Positions 1-11,200 are shown, numbered from the stretch's first letter. The stretch is 64,000 bases of DNA from Aliiroseovarius sp. S1339 (GCF_023195695.1 NZ_JALPQG010000004.1:186001-250000); one strand, 5' to 3'. The notes: generated by a model not told the origin, from the sequence alone. Numbers and translations are program-made.

Positions 1-2457
1 ACGCATCAGCGCATCCATCTTTTCGCGGATGGTCGGGACGGCCTGAAAGAAGGTCTGCGCATCCTCAACCGTCATATCAAGAACGTCGGCGATGCTTTTG
101 CCTTTGAACTTAATTTCCAGCGTCTCGCGATTGTAGCGCGCACCGTTGCAGGTCTCGCAAGTGACATAAACATCGGGCAGGAAGTGCATTTCGATCTTGA
201 TGACACCGTCGCCCTGACAGGCCTCACACCGCCCGCCTTTCACGTTGAAACTGAAGCGTCCGGGCTTGTAGCCGCGGGTCTTGGATTCCGGCAGGCCCGC
301 GAACCAGTCACGGATCGGGGTGAACGCGCCGGTATAGGTCGCGGGGTTGGACCGCGGCGTGCGCCCGATGGGGCGCTGGTCGATGTCGATCACCTTGTCC
401 AGATGCTCCAACCCCTTGATGGTTTCGCAGGGCGCAGGTGTCTGGCGCGCACCGTTCAGACGCATTGAGGCGGTCTTGAACAGCGTTTCAATCGTCAACG
501 TCGATTTGCCCCCACCCGACACACCGGTCACGCAGACAAACTGGCCCAGCGGGAATGTGGCGGTCACGTTTTGCAGGTTGTTGCCAGTGGCCTTCACCAC
601 CTTCACCGACTTTCCATTGCCCTTGCGCCGACGCGTCGGAACCGCGATTTCGCGCTTGCCGGTCAGATACTGCCCGGTGATCGAGGCGTCGCAGGCCGCA
701 ATGTCGTCAGGTGTGCCGTGGGCGATCACCTCACCGCCATGGACACCCGCGCCGGGGCCCATGTCGAACACGTAATCCGCCTCACGAATGGCTTCTTCGT
801 CATGTTCAACCACGATCACGCTATTGCCCTGATCGCGCAGGTTTTTCAGCGTGGTCAGAAGCCGCCCATTGTCGCGCTGGTGCAACCCGATCGAGGGTTC
901 ATCCAGCACGTAAAGCACCCCCGTCAGGCCCGACCCGATCTGGCTGGCCAAACGAATACGCTGGCTTTCGCCCCCCGACAGCGTGCCGGAGTTGCGGCTG
1001 AGTGTCAGATATTCCAGCCCCACATTGTTCAGGAACCCAAGACGTTCGCGAATTTCTTTCAGGATCGCACGGGCAATCTCGTTCTTCTGGACGGTCAGGT
1101 GGTTTGGCGCATCCTCGATCCAGTCCAGCGCCTCGCGGATCGACATCTGAACCACCTGCCCCACATGCAGCCCGCCGATCTTCACCGCCAACGCTTCGTC
1201 GCGCAGGCGGAAGCCGCCACAGGCCCCGCAAGGGCGATTGTTCTGGTAGCGTTCAAATTCTTCGCGAATCCAGTTCGAATCCGTCTCGCGATAGCGGCGT
1301 TCCATGTTGGGAATGACGCCTTCGAAAGGACGGGTCACCTCATAGACGCGCCCGCCTTCATCGAAGCGGAACTTGATCTCTTCCTCGCCCGAGCCATACA
1401 GGAACACCTGCTGCACATGTTCGGGAAGATCTTTCCACGGTGTGCTCTTGTCGAACTCGTAATGGCGCGCGATGCTTTCGATGGTTTGCAGGAAGTAGGG
1501 CGACTTGCCCTTGCGCCACGGGGCCAGTGCGCCGTCATATATTTGCAGCGTGGCATCCGGTACGACGAGGCGTTCGTCAAAGAACAGTTCTTTGCCCAGC
1601 CCGTCGCAGACCGGACACGCCCCGAACGGTGCGTTGAACGAAAACAGGCGCGGCTCGATTTCAGGAATTGTGAAGCCTGACACGGGACAAGCGAAGTTTT
1701 CCGAGAAGGTGAAAATCTCTGGCTCACCCTCGGTCGGGGCGGTTTCCAACAGTGCGATTCCATCGGCCAAATCCAGCGCGGTGCGGAAGCTGTCGGCCAG
1801 CCGCTGATCCATGCCCTCGCGCACCACAACGCGGTCCACGACCACGTCGATATTGTGCCGATACTTCTTGTCCAACGTGGGGGGACTATCAAGCTCGTGC
1901 AACTCTCCGTTTACCTTAACGCGCTGGAATCCCTTCTTCTGAAGCTCTTGAAATTCCTTGCGATATTCGCCTTTTCGGTCCCGCACGATGGGGGCGAGAA
2001 GATAAGCACGGGTGCCCTCCTCCATGTTCATCACGCGGTCGACCATGTCTTGCACTTGCTGGGCCTCAATCGGCAATCCAGTGGCAGGTGAAAACGGCGT
2101 TCCGGCACGGGCAAACAGCAGACGCAGATAGTCATAAATCTCGGTCACAGTGCCGACGGTTGAACGCGGGTTCTTCGAGGTCGTCTTTTGCTCAATCGAA
2201 ATCGCAGGCGAAAGTCCCGCAATGTGATCCACATCCGGCTTTTGCATCATATCAAGGAACTGGCGCGCATAGGCGGACAGGCTTTCGACATAGCGCCGCT
2301 GACCTTCCGCATAGATCGTGTCAAACGCCAGCGACGACTTGCCCGACCCGGACAGCCCGGTGATCACCACCAGCCGATCGCGCGGAATGTCCACGTCAAT
2401 GGATTTCAAGTTATGCTCGCGCGCGCCGCGAACCTGAATTTCTTTCAGTTCGGCCAT
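1..2457 (-). CDS. uvrA: UvrA, excinuclease ABC subunit A (C-terminus outside window)
   Basis: UvrA is the DNA-damage recognition ATPase of nucleotide excision repair; it loads UvrB at lesions in the cytoplasm. The visible 819 residues start [16 protein letters not shown] and carry the first Walker A motif GLSGSGKSS near residues 34-42, then SAYARQF, a CPVC zinc-binding segment, the ABC signature [12 protein letters not shown] and Walker B VLDEPS. The second Walker [10 protein letters not shown] and a second cysteine cluster (CEAC, CETC) follow. The family is about 950 residues, so roughly 130 C-terminal residues lie beyond the left edge. The ATG at 2455-2457 is the natural family start. A LexA-type box lies 66 bp upstream, so SOS control is likely. 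Confidence 0.97.
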   Translation of the reverse strand, partial: MAELKEIQVRGAREHNLKSIDVDIPRDRLVVITGLSGSGKSSLAFDTIYAEGQRRYVESLSAYARQFLDMMQKPDVDHIAGLSPAISIEQKTTSKNPRSTVGTVTEIYDYLRLLFARAGTPFSPATGLPIEAQQVQDMVDRVMNMEEGTRAYLLAPIVRDRKGEYRKEFQELQKKGFQRVKVNGELHELDSPPTLDKKYRHNIDVVVDRVVVREGMDQRLADSFRTALDLADGIALLETAPTEGEPEIFTFSENFACPVSGFTIPEIEPRLFSFNAPFGACPVCDGLGKELFFDERLVVPDATLQIYDGALAPWRKGKSPYFLQTIESIARHYEFDKSTPWKDLPEHVQQVFLYGSGEEEIKFRFDEGGRVYEVTRPFEGVIPNMERRYRETDSNWIREEFERYQNNRPCGACGGFRLRDEALAVKIGGLHVGQVVQMSIREALDWIEDAPNHLTVQKNEIARAILKEIRERLGFLNNVGLEYLTLSRNSGTLSGGESQRIRLASQIGSGLTGVLYVLDEPSIGLHQRDNGRLLTTLKNLRDQGNSVIVVEHDEEAIREADYVFDMGPGAGVHGGEVIAHGTPDDIAACDASITGQYLTGKREIAVPTRRRKGNGKSVKVVKATGNNLQNVTATFPLGQFVCVTGVSGGGKSTLTIETLFKTASMRLNGARQTPAPCETIKGLEHLDKVIDIDQRPIGRTPRSNPATYTGAFTPIRDWFAGLPESKTRGYKPGRFSFNVKGGRCEACQGDGVIKIEMHFLPDVYVTCETCNGARYNRETLEIKFKGKSIADVLDMTVEDAQTFFQAVPTIREKMDALMR

Positions 2458-2522
2458 GATGCCCCCTGTTCACGTTGGTTTACGGATAGGCGACCGGGTT
2501 GGATCACACAAGCCAAAAGTAA

Positions 2523-2537
2523 GAACGTAAGGTGAAC
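2523..2537 (-). promoter_or_regulatory. LexA (SOS) box upstream of uvrA
   Basis: On the minus strand this reads GTTCACCTTACGTTC, an exact match to the direct-repeat GTTC-N7-GTTC operator known for LexA of alphaproteobacteria (Rhodobacter, Caulobacter, rhizobia). It lies 66 bp before the uvrA start, where it could cover the promoter. The match and position are seen; regulation is inferred from the family. Confidence 0.8.
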
Positions 2538-2692
2538 TTGATATCACGTCACCATTCGATCCACCTAATATTTACTTTTTGAATTTTAAGACGTGCATCG
2601 CGTGTTCATTGCTTGCGATCCCCAACATCAGAGCGCAAGTCACGTGTTGGCGCTATCTTGCTTGGGCTATCATTCATCTTTTGGGTTGACTG

Positions 2693-3061
2693 ATGGGATT
2701 GGGTAAGTTATTCACCCTTATGGTTGAACGAAAGGACACTGGCCACCTAAGCGTGGTATTGAAAGCCACGGCTGATCCGACACGGCGTGCCATATTGACC
2801 CTGTTGGCTCAGGAAGGGCCGTTAAGGGTCACAGATATTGCGCGCCATTTCGACATGAGCCTGAACGCGGTTTCAAAGCATATCAAAGTGCTTGAAGCGG
2901 CCGGGTTGGCAACGCGGCGTACTGAATGGCGCGAGCATCTGATCGAGGTGCAAATGGCCCCCCTTTCCGAAATCGATCAATGGTTTGCCGAATTGCGTTC
3001 GATCTGGGCGCTGCGGCTGGATGCCCTCGAAGCTGCCTTGAAGGAGGACGAAAATGACTGA
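2693..3061 (+). CDS. ArsR-family winged-helix transcriptional regulator
   Basis: This is a 122-residue DNA-binding regulator. The core runs from LKATADPTRRAILTLL through VTDIARHFDMSLNAVSKHIKVLEAAGL (helix-turn-helix, about residues 45-75) to the wing RRTEWREHLIEV, the standard ArsR order. No cysteine pair of a metal sensor is visible, so it belongs to the metal-independent subgroup often paired with an SRPBCC protein. Its end overlaps the next start by 8 bp, so the two are translationally coupled. An internal ATG at 2720 (residue 10) is a possible alternative start because the first nine residues are atypical. The effector is unknown. Confidence 0.9.
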   Translation: MGLGKLFTLMVERKDTGHLSVVLKATADPTRRAILTLLAQEGPLRVTDIARHFDMSLNAVSKHIKVLEAAGLATRRTEWREHLIEVQMAPLSEIDQWFAELRSIWALRLDALEAALKEDEND

Positions 3062-3482
3062 TCTATCCCTGGAAATCACCCGCCACATCCCCTACCCGCC
3101 CGAACGCGTGTTCGACGCGTGGCTTGACCCAAAGATGCTGTCAAAATTCATGATCGCCGGTGCAGGGGTTACGGTGCCCGAGGCCAGCGCTGACGCCAAA
3201 GTTGGCGGGCGTTTCAAGATCATAATGCGGGTGCCCGACGCGGGCGATCTGCCCCATGAGGGTGAATATCGGATCATAGATCGCGCCAAAAAGCTGCAAT
3301 TCACTTGGGAATCACATGCAAGCACGTCCGAAAACTCGGTCGTGACACTGGATCTTAAACCAAAAGACGGCGGGACAGACTTGCGCTTAAAGCACGTCCG
3401 CTTTCCGTCAGAGGAAAGCCGAGACAACCATACTGGAGGCTGGACGGCAATCTTGGCCAAGCTGGATGAGGTTCTGGCCTAA
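3054..3482 (+). CDS. SRPBCC / AHSA1-like domain protein
   Basis: This 142-residue protein has the Aha1-type START-like fold: ITRHIPYPPERVFDAWLDP at the start, GGRFKI and GEYRIIDRAKKLQFTWE in the middle, and a closing helix GGWTAILAKLDEVL. Members are ligand-binding or chaperone-like proteins whose ligands are mostly unknown. It overlaps the ArsR gene by 8 bp. ArsR-SRPBCC pairs are common, and the second protein is often the target of the first. Nothing in the sequence names the ligand. Confidence 0.88.
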   Translation: MTDLSLEITRHIPYPPERVFDAWLDPKMLSKFMIAGAGVTVPEASADAKVGGRFKIIMRVPDAGDLPHEGEYRIIDRAKKLQFTWESHASTSENSVVTLDLKPKDGGTDLRLKHVRFPSEESRDNHTGGWTAILAKLDEVLA

Positions 3483-3518
3483 ACAGGGGTCAGCCCCGTG
3501 TGGCCATCCGCGCGCACC

Positions 3519-3551
3519 AAAAAAGACCGGGCATTTAGTCCGGCCTTTTCC
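3519..3551. terminator. Bidirectional terminator between SRPBCC gene and lpd
   Basis: The arms AAAAGACCGG (3521-3530) and CCGGCCTTTT (3540-3549) pair at nine of ten positions around a 9-nt loop. A-tracts on one side and T-tracts on the other give a U-run in either direction. It sits between two convergent genes. Confidence 0.75.
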
Positions 3552-3556
3552 GTATC

Positions 3557-4951
3557 TTACATATGAATGACGCGATCGTATGCGTCCAGCACAGCCTCGT
3601 GCATACTTTCCGAGATCGTCGGGTGTGGGAAGACCGTGTGCATCAGCTCTTCTTCCGTGGTCTCAAGCGTTCTGCCCACCACGTAGCCTTGGATCATTTC
3701 GGTCACTTCGGGGCCGATCATATGCGCGCCCAGAAGCTCGCCAGTCTTGGCGTCAAAGATGGTTTTGACCATCCCCTCGGGGTCGCCCATGGCGATGGCT
3801 TTGCCGTTGCCAATGAAGGGGAAACGGCCAACTTTGATGTCGTATCCCTGCTCTTTCGCTTTCGCTTCAGACAGGCCGACGCTGGCGACTTGTGGGTGGC
3901 AATAGGTGCAGCCGGGGATGCTTTCGGGCTTCACGGGATGTGCGTGCAGACCGGCGATCAACTCCGCGACCATCACGCCTTCATGGCTGGCTTTGTGGGC
4001 AAGCCACGGTGCGCCAGCGATGTCGCCAATTGCATACAGGCCATCGACACCCGTGCGGCAATGCGCATCCGTGACAACATGGGTGCGGTCGATCTTCACG
4101 CCCAATTCTTCCAGCCCCAGCCCCTCCACATTGCCGACGATGCCGACAGCGGAGATCACGGTGTCAAACTCAAGCTTCTCGACCTTGCCGCCGACCTCAA
4201 TATGGGCTGTGACCTTGCCTTTGGCGCGGTCCAACTGCTTGACCATGGCCTTTTCCATGATCGTCATACCTTGCTTCACGAAGGACTTCTTGGCGAAGGC
4301 GGAAATCTCGGCGTCTTCCACCGGCAACACGCGGTCCATGACTTCAACGACGGTCGTATCCGCACCCAACGTGTTGAAGAAGCTGGCAAATTCGATGCCA
4401 ATGGCACCTGATCCGATGACCAGCAGCTTTTTGGGCATGCGCGGCGGGTTGAGGGCGTGGCGATAGGTCCAGACCAGATCGCCGTCGGCCTCAAGCCCCG
4501 GCAATTCGCGCGCGCGCGCGCCGGTGGCCACCACGATGTTCTTGGCGGTCAACTCTTCGCTGCCTTTGTCCGACTTAACCGACACCTTGCCTTTGGCGGG
4601 GATGGTTGCGTCGCCCATGAACACGGTGACCTTGTTCTTTTTCATCAGGTGGCCGATGCCGCCGGACAGCTGAGCGGCCACCCCGCGCGAGCGTTTGACT
4701 ATGGCAGGCAGATCGTAATCGACCTTGCCTGCGGACAGGCCGAACTCTTTCGCGCGGTGCATCAGATGGAAAACCTCGGCGGATCGCAGCAGCGCCTTGG
4801 TCGGGATACAGCCCCAGTTCAGGCAGATACCACCAAGGTTTTCGCGTTCGATGATGGCCACGTTTTGACCAAGCTGCGCGGCGCGGATTGCTGCCACATA
4901 TCCGCCGGGACCAGCACCGACAACGATTGTATCAAAAGCCTTGCCCGCCAT
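3557..4951 (-). CDS. lpd: Dihydrolipoyl dehydrogenase (E3)
   Basis: This FAD flavoenzyme reoxidises the lipoyl arm of 2-oxoacid dehydrogenase complexes with NAD+. The 464 residues begin MAGKAFDTIVVGAGPGGYV (FAD-binding GxGxxG at 12-17). They carry the redox pair in GGICLNWGC (Cys43 and Cys48), a second dinucleotide fold (VIGSGAIGIEFASFF), the FAD motif YAIGDIAG and the interface motif HPTISE near the end with the catalytic His. The ATG at 4949-4951 is preceded by GGAG at good spacing; the upstream in-frame GTG would overlap that ribosome site. No E1 or E2 gene is adjacent, so the complex served is not shown. Confidence 0.96.
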   Translation of the reverse strand: MAGKAFDTIVVGAGPGGYVAAIRAAQLGQNVAIIERENLGGICLNWGCIPTKALLRSAEVFHLMHRAKEFGLSAGKVDYDLPAIVKRSRGVAAQLSGGIGHLMKKNKVTVFMGDATIPAKGKVSVKSDKGSEELTAKNIVVATGARARELPGLEADGDLVWTYRHALNPPRMPKKLLVIGSGAIGIEFASFFNTLGADTTVVEVMDRVLPVEDAEISAFAKKSFVKQGMTIMEKAMVKQLDRAKGKVTAHIEVGGKVEKLEFDTVISAVGIVGNVEGLGLEELGVKIDRTHVVTDAHCRTGVDGLYAIGDIAGAPWLAHKASHEGVMVAELIAGLHAHPVKPESIPGCTYCHPQVASVGLSEAKAKEQGYDIKVGRFPFIGNGKAIAMGDPEGMVKTIFDAKTGELLGAHMIGPEVTEMIQGYVVGRTLETTEEELMHTVFPHPTISESMHEAVLDAYDRVIHM

Positions 4952-4973
4952 GGGGTATCTCCTCACTTCAAAG

Positions 4974-4993
4974 ATAGTTTGCCATTAAACTAT
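4974..4993. promoter_or_regulatory. 20-bp perfect inverted repeat upstream of lpd
   Basis: ATAGTTT and AAACTAT flank a 6-nt centre, 23-42 bp upstream of the lpd start codon. It is strikingly AT-rich for this genome. It could be an operator at the lpd promoter. A T-run follows on the plus strand, so a plus-strand hairpin is an alternative, although no plus-strand gene would need it. Confidence 0.4.
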
Positions 4994-5106
4994 ATTTTTT
5001 CGCAGATCAATGACGTAGGGGAAGACCCGCTAGTCGTTAAGCGAAACCCTTGCAGGTCTGAAGCCCTCAAAGGACCATATGTGGCGGGCGCACGCAACTA
5101 ATGCGG

Positions 5107-5691
5107 CTACCTGCCCTCGGCCTCGAACCTTTTGCGCAGTTCGGTATATCCGCCGTCGTCAATGAACGCACGCTCTTCCGGTGTTGTGTCGCGCCCCAGA
5201 GCGTCATTGCGGTAAGGAAAGCGCCCGAAGCGATTGATGATCTCGCGATGAACGCGCGCATGAAGCGTGTCACCCTGCCCAGGCGTTTCAGCCATGCGCT
5301 CTGCCATCAGCGCGATGCAACGGTCCTGATCTTCCATTGCTTCGCTGTGCATGAAGGGCATGTAAAAGAACTGTCGGTCGGGCAGTGCGATCTGCATATC
5401 CAGCCCATGCTCTATCGCATAGTCAGCGCAGGCCCGCGCCGCGGGGTCGGTCGCGAAGGATCGCGCGTCGCCGCGAAACATATTGCGCGGGAACTGGTCG
5501 GTCAGGATCAAAAAGCCCAACGCTCCGTCTGCACTGGTTTTCCAATGATCACGCGCGCCGTCGTGCGCAGCTTGCCAATCTGCCATGAACCGCGCACGAA
5601 TTTCTTCGTCCAGCGCGTCCGAGGCTTCGTACCACCCCTTCGGCCCAACCTCGTCGATCCAGAAGGCGATGATGTCTCTCGGCTCAGTCAT
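5107..5691 (-). CDS. DUF924 family protein
   Basis: This 194-residue all-helical protein belongs to the DUF924 (TPR-like) family. The family landmarks are visible: AFWIDEVGPKGWYEASDALDEEI at the start, LTDQFPRNMFRGDARSFATD in the middle, FFYMPFMHSEAMEDQD and NRFGRFPYRNDALGRDTTPEE toward the end. The function of the family is not established. The ATG is preceded by GGAGGG. It runs in the same direction as lpd but is separated from it by 155 bp. Confidence 0.9.
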   Translation of the reverse strand: MTEPRDIIAFWIDEVGPKGWYEASDALDEEIRARFMADWQAAHDGARDHWKTSADGALGFLILTDQFPRNMFRGDARSFATDPAARACADYAIEHGLDMQIALPDRQFFYMPFMHSEAMEDQDRCIALMAERMAETPGQGDTLHARVHREIINRFGRFPYRNDALGRDTTPEERAFIDDGGYTELRKRFEAEGR

Positions 5692-5761
5692 TTGTGTGGC
5701 CCTCCTGCATCCCCCACCCTAACGGGTGAGGGTTACAGTGCAAGGTACCGCATTTATCGCG

Positions 5762-7012
5762 TTAGTTGTCGTCGTCTTGCGCCTCATCGGCCCAGACTTC
5801 CTGTGCCATATCCGCAGCTACGGGCGATGCAGCCGGAGACATGGTCATATACGCACCTGTATCCTTGGGCGCAGGTCCAGTCCGTCGCGTTGTGCGCCAC
5901 AGCCCGTAGGCCAGAAAACCAAACAGCAAAAGCGCCATATAGCCAAAGAACCCGAGCGGCCCCATGACCCCCATGACCCAACCGGTCACAACGGGGCCTG
6001 CGATTGCGCCCAAACCGTTGATGAAGATCAGCCCGGCCGAGGCGGCGGGCATGTCTTCAGGCTCCAGATAATCATTCACATAGGCCAGCAACAGCGCATA
6101 GAGCGGGTTGGTCATCCCGCCCAACAGGAACGAGGCCACCAGCAGGATTTCATAACGCACGCCGAAAACGACCGGAAGAAGCGCGGCCACCATGGCAATA
6201 GCGGTCACGATCAGGATCAAAAGGCGTCGGTCCATCCGGTCAGAAATCCAGCCGATCGGATATTGCAGCACAAGGCCGCCGATAAACAGTGCCGACACAA
6301 AGGCCGAGATTTGCCCGACCGACAGCCCGATCTGCTGACCAAAGACGGACGCCATACCGAACTGGGCGGCAAAGACGCCGCCCAACAGCATGAAGCCAAC
6401 ACAGCCCATCGGGGAGATTTCGAACAGCTCGCGCAGGCTCAAACCCTTGATGCTTTCAAAGGCGGGCGTCGGGTTGACCGACAGAAGGATCGGCGCAAAA
6501 GCGATGGACACCAGCACCGAGGGCAGGATGAACAGGATAAACCCGCCGGGGTCTCCAATCACCAAAAGGCCTTGCGCGGCGATGATGCCGACCATCTGCA
6601 CGAACATGTAAAGCGACAGCGCCTTGCCGCGGTTTTCGTTGTCAGCCGCGTTGTTCAGCCAGCTTTCAGCGGTGACATACACACCGGAAAAGCAAAACCC
6701 GATGATCACACGCAGCGCGGTCCACGCCCACGGATCGGTGAACGTGGGATACAGGATCAGCACCGCCGAGATGAACGACCCAAGGGCCGCAAACACCCGC
6801 ACATGGCCGACGCGACGGATCATGATCGGTGCCATGCGCGAGCCAAACAGGAAGCCCGCGAAATAGCCCGACATCACCAGCGAAAGCTCGAAGGTGGAAA
6901 ACCCTTCGATCCCGCCCCGGATGCCCAGAAGCGTCCCTTGCACGCCGTTGCCCACCATCAGCAACATCATGCCAAGAAGCAGAGCCCACGAGCTCGATAA
7001 GACCTGAAGCAT
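5762..7012 (-). CDS. MFS transporter, YcaD-like
   Basis: This is a 416-residue inner-membrane carrier with about twelve hydrophobic segments. It has an MFS-type loop after helix 2 (FGSRMAPIMIRRVGHVR) and its repeat in the second half (GWISDRMDRRLL). A central hydrophilic link (NPTPAFESIKGLSLRELFEISP) separates the two six-helix halves, and the tail is acidic (WADEAQDDDN). The overall pattern resembles YcaD and related UMF-type carriers. The substrate cannot be read from sequence. GGAG precedes the start. It is flanked by unrelated genes. Confidence 0.88.
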   Translation of the reverse strand: MLQVLSSSWALLLGMMLLMVGNGVQGTLLGIRGGIEGFSTFELSLVMSGYFAGFLFGSRMAPIMIRRVGHVRVFAALGSFISAVLILYPTFTDPWAWTALRVIIGFCFSGVYVTAESWLNNAADNENRGKALSLYMFVQMVGIIAAQGLLVIGDPGGFILFILPSVLVSIAFAPILLSVNPTPAFESIKGLSLRELFEISPMGCVGFMLLGGVFAAQFGMASVFGQQIGLSVGQISAFVSALFIGGLVLQYPIGWISDRMDRRLLILIVTAIAMVAALLPVVFGVRYEILLVASFLLGGMTNPLYALLLAYVNDYLEPEDMPAASAGLIFINGLGAIAGPVVTGWVMGVMGPLGFFGYMALLLFGFLAYGLWRTTRRTGPAPKDTGAYMTMSPAASPVAADMAQEVWADEAQDDDN

Positions 7013-7125
7013 GGGATTCTCCTGTTTGCGTCAGAGTTCAGACTAACAAAGCCCTACACCCGGAGAACGACGTTTCACGACATGTGAAGGTCTGTCACCG
7101 GCTGGGAGTCTCCGTGGCCATGCCC

Positions 7126-8178
7126 TTACGGCAGCAATAACGAACTGTCACCATATGAAAAAAAGCGATAGCGCTGCGCGATGGCATGATCATAGATCGC
7201 GCGCACTCGATCCGTGCCCATCAGGGCCGAGACCAGCATCATTAATGTCGATTTAGGCAGGTGGAAATTGGTCATCAGACCATCGGTGATCTTGAACTGA
7301 AAACCGGGCGTGATGAAAATGTCGGTCTCGCCCTGCCACGGGGCGATCTTTCCGGGCGCGGTGGCCGCACTTTCGATCAACCGAAGCGCGGTGGTGCCCA
7401 CCGGGATGATGCGCCCGCCCGCAGCTTTCGTGGCTTCGATCTCACCCGCCGCCTGCGCGCTGACCTGCCCCCATTCGGCGTGCATTTTGTGCTGCGTGAT
7501 GTCGTCGACCTTAACCGGCAGAAAGGTGCCTGCCCCAACATGCAGGGTCACATGGGTTAGCCCGACGTCCGTCGCCTTGATCTGGTCAAGCAGATCATCA
7601 TCGAAATGAAGCGAGGCCGTCGGCGCGGCCACCGCCCCGGAATGGCGGGCAAACACGGTCTGATAATCAACGTCGTCACGCGCATCGGCCGCGCGTTTGG
7701 CAGCGATATAGGGCGGCAACGGCATTTTTCCGGCGTCTATCAGCGCGGCATCGAATGCGTCACCGTCCAGATTAAACCGGATCACGGCATGTTCGCCGTC
7801 ACGCCCGATGAAAGTGGCCGACAGGTCGTCAGAGAAGGTGACAACATCGCCGTCGCGCAGCTTGCGCAGTGGTTTGGCCATGACGTGCCACTGCCCGGCC
7901 CCGTCCGGCGACAACAGCGTCACCTCGATCTTAGCGACCCCTTCGCCGGGCGCTTGACCCGCGCGGGTGCGGGTGCCGAACAACCGACCGGGGATGACCT
8001 TGGTGTCGTTCAACACCAGCCGATCACCGGGCCTGAGCCACTGGGTCAGGTCGCTGACCTGCGCGTCGGTGATCTGATCGGGCGTGGCCACCAAAAGACG
8101 GCTGGACGTGCGCGGGCGCGCAGGGCGCGTCGCGATCAGGTCGTCGGGCAGGTCAAAGTCAAAATCACTCAGCTTCAT
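7126..8178 (-). CDS. queA: S-adenosylmethionine:tRNA ribosyltransferase-isomerase
   Basis: QueA transfers the ribosyl group of SAM to preQ1 at the tRNA wobble position to form epoxyqueuosine. The 350 residues start [20 protein letters not shown] and show [69 protein letters not shown], and [18 protein letters not shown], the conserved blocks of the family. The ATG at 8176-8178 gives the canonical start; an upstream TTG would add twelve unsupported residues. It lies 62 bp after the large AsmA-like gene in the same direction, so cotranscription is possible. Confidence 0.96.
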   Translation of the reverse strand: MKLSDFDFDLPDDLIATRPARPRTSSRLLVATPDQITDAQVSDLTQWLRPGDRLVLNDTKVIPGRLFGTRTRAGQAPGEGVAKIEVTLLSPDGAGQWHVMAKPLRKLRDGDVVTFSDDLSATFIGRDGEHAVIRFNLDGDAFDAALIDAGKMPLPPYIAAKRAADARDDVDYQTVFARHSGAVAAPTASLHFDDDLLDQIKATDVGLTHVTLHVGAGTFLPVKVDDITQHKMHAEWGQVSAQAAGEIEATKAAGGRIIPVGTTALRLIESAATAPGKIAPWQGETDIFITPGFQFKITDGLMTNFHLPKSTLMMLVSALMGTDRVRAIYDHAIAQRYRFFSYGDSSLLLP

Positions 8179-8240
8179 GGCGGCGCGTTTAGGGGCCTTC
8201 CCGACCCCCGTCAACGCTTTACTGTCGACCGCCTTGTGTC

Positions 8241-11200
8241 TTACTCCGGCTGCGGTCGCGGCGGCGGATTGCGGCGGAAGATGTCGCGAAAGAAACCCGG
8301 CGTGAACAGCGACAACGGATTAACGCCGACCTGCGGGTCAGACGCCGTCCCTTTCAGGGTGTAGTTAAACCCGACCAACCCTTCGCCCTTGCGCGCGAAT
8401 ATTCGCCCGGCAGAATTCACCAGATAGAAGGGCGAGATTACCCCCTGCATGTCCATCTGACCGGACCCCAGGAAGTAATATCCATCCATCGAGATGCCCA
8501 TGGAATGGCCTGTCGCAGCGCCTTCGTAGATGGTGACCTTGTCCGGGTCCAGTCGGAACCGGGTGTCGACATCGGTGAAGGGAATGCCTTTCCCCCCCAG
8601 TTGTTGCAACAAACCGACTACTGAAATGGCTGACAGAAGTTCGGCCATCGCTGGCGCGTCGTGCACGTCGATGTTTTTGATCTTCAGATCGCCATCATAT
8701 ACGCCCTTGCTGCCGCCGGGGGCAAGGATCAGCTCCATATCCCCTTTGCGGGCAGATTTCAGAACGCCTGCCGCGCGCAGAACGCCGCCCGCGTCTTTGC
8801 TGGTCAGACGAAACGCGGTGCCGTTGGGCTGGGGTGCGGCGGTGCCTCGGATTTCGGGGCCCCCACCGATGCGCCCGCGAAACGTGCCATTCAAACCTCC
8901 GTCGGTTTGGGTGAAATCCCCTTCGAACCCGTGCACGGCGATCCCCTTCGAGATGATGAGCCTGTCCAGCAAAAGCGAGACCGGTACGGGCTGCCCTCCC
9001 CCACCGCCGCGCTTGCTTGACCCCAGCGTGGCTTTGCGCATGTCAACCGTACCGCCCTTCACGGTCACAGCAACCGGCTGCCCGGCCCCGCGCCCGGTCA
9101 ACGTGACTGGTGCGTCCAGCCATCCGCCCAGCGTCACCCGATCAAACTGCGCGGCCACCAACCCGCCGCCTTCAGCCATGATGACGCTGCCCTTGGCCTC
9201 AAGCCCCGCAGCACGCAGGGTCAGATCCTCGATCACCGGCGCTTTGCCTAGTTTCCCCTGCAAGGTCAGCGAGCCTTTGCCATTTTGCGTCTTCGACCAG
9301 CCAAGCGGGGCAATGTTCAACCCAAGGCCAACAAGCGGGGCGTCCAGCGTGATACGGGGCGCTTCGCCGCGTTTCAACGTGATCTCGTATTGCCCCTTGG
9401 CCGCCCCTGTCACGCTGCCCTTGGGCAACTTGATCGAGAACGCATCCAGAAAAGCCTGATCCAGCGTCATTTCGCCCGATACGGTCGAACTGCCAGTTGA
9501 TTTGCCCGCGTCAAACGCCTGTACCCAGCGGCCAGAAACCGGGACACCGGACAGGCTGCCTTGCCCGCTGATGCTTATGCCTTTCTTGGAGACGGCCAGA
9601 TCAGTGCGCGGCAGTTTGAGCAGTCGCCCAGCAACAATCTGATCGCTGCTGACGTCGTTAAGCGTGCCCGCCAACTCGTAGTTGATGGCGCTGCGTGGCA
9701 CTTTTGGTTGCATCGCAATGTCGATCCGTCCACCCAACTCGACCCGCCCGCCGGCCATGTCGGGGCCGATGGCACCATCAGGGTTTGCGCGAAAAACCCG
9801 AAACGGCTTGTCATCCAGCAAATGCAACGCGGCTTTCATCGGGCCGGAAACAGACAGATCCACCCAAGCCGGAACCGGAGGGCGAGGTGCTGACGGGTCA
9901 GCAGGACGGCGCGCCATTTGCGGAATCACGAAACTGGTGCCCGACGCGTCAAGCACGCCTGCAACGGTATCTTCGCGGTCTAACGGGCGCAGAACGCCCT
10001 GATCGGCTGTCACAACCAAGCGCCGCCCATCAATACTGAACTGTCCCGTGGCATTTTCAATGGGCACCATTTCCTTGACCGCACGCACGCTTACGCCCTG
10101 AAACGCGGCGCTGAGCGCGGTGTGGGCGGGCAAGCCTTCTTCTTTGCGCCACGCCACGGACACATCGGTAAAATGTCCGTTGGTGACATTGTCGCGCGCC
10201 CAGATGCGGGTGCGCTGTGCGCCGCCCAGCGGCCAGAAGGCGGTGACCTGCGCAGGGCTAATGCGCGCTGCGGTGGCGTCGACCGCAACTGACCAACCTT
10301 CGGACCCGATCCCGATCCGGGCTGACCCCGTCGCCAGCGCGCCGTCATGCGTGACGGCAAACTGCCCCACATCCACCCGGAAGGGATCAAGGCTCAGCCG
10401 GAAATCCGCCGACCCCTGCCCCAGTGTCAACGGGCCTTCGAACATCTCCGGCGGGCTGATCCGCGCGTGTGAAAGATTAAGTTGTCCCAACAATTCAGTC
10501 GGCCACCCGCCCGACCAGCCACGCAGATAAGAATGCCCATCGGCCTGAAGTTCACCCCAATCCGATTGCAACGACATTTCGGTGAAATTCATCCGCTCGC
10601 GTTCGGGATCATAGTCAAGATAGACCTTACCGCCGGTGAATTTCACGGGTTTGGCAGCAGGATCAGGCGACAGACTGCCCGCGCCAAATTCCAACGTGCC
10701 CGCCAAGGCAGACACCACGCCTGTTTCGTCGATCACCGTGCGCAGTGCGCCGGAAATCGGAGCATCAACCAGCCCCAGAAAGGTCAAGAGCGGCGTTTGC
10801 GCGGCGATGTCGCGCGCAAGGGCATTCTTGAATGTGGCGGTCAGGCGCGCAGCCGAACTGCCTTTTATTGACCGAAAGCCCAGCACCGTTTCGGCCAATT
10901 CCTCGGTCTGGTTAAAGACATCGAAGGACAGCGTCATATCGACCGCCCTCGCGGTCTGCGTCACGTTAAGTTTGCCATCGGTAACCTGCCATAGGCGCCC
11001 AGACCGCGCGTCCTCTAACGTGATTGTCAGGTTCGTCGCTGTGATGCGGTCGGTGTTTGACAGAATCCCGGTCATAAACACCGTGTCGATACGATCAAGA
11101 ACCGAGGACAGGTCGCCGCTGGCCCCGATCCCCTGCCCGAGGCTCAAATCAAACGACCCGTCGCGGCTGCGTCGAATGGTGATCTGCGCGCCCCTGAGGG

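Noticed and set aside
571-1680. Plus-strand frame of 369 codons opposite uvrA
   Set aside because: Antisense shadow of uvrA; no recognisable motif.
5714-5728. Small hairpin (CACCC/GGGTG) between the MFS and DUF924 genes
   Set aside because: Five-bp stem with no T-run; too weak to call a terminator.
5726-7000. Long plus-strand frame of 424 codons opposite the MFS transporter gene
   Set aside because: It is the antisense of a clear membrane transporter, is rich in His, Gln, Arg and Asp as expected for such a shadow, and shows no domain.
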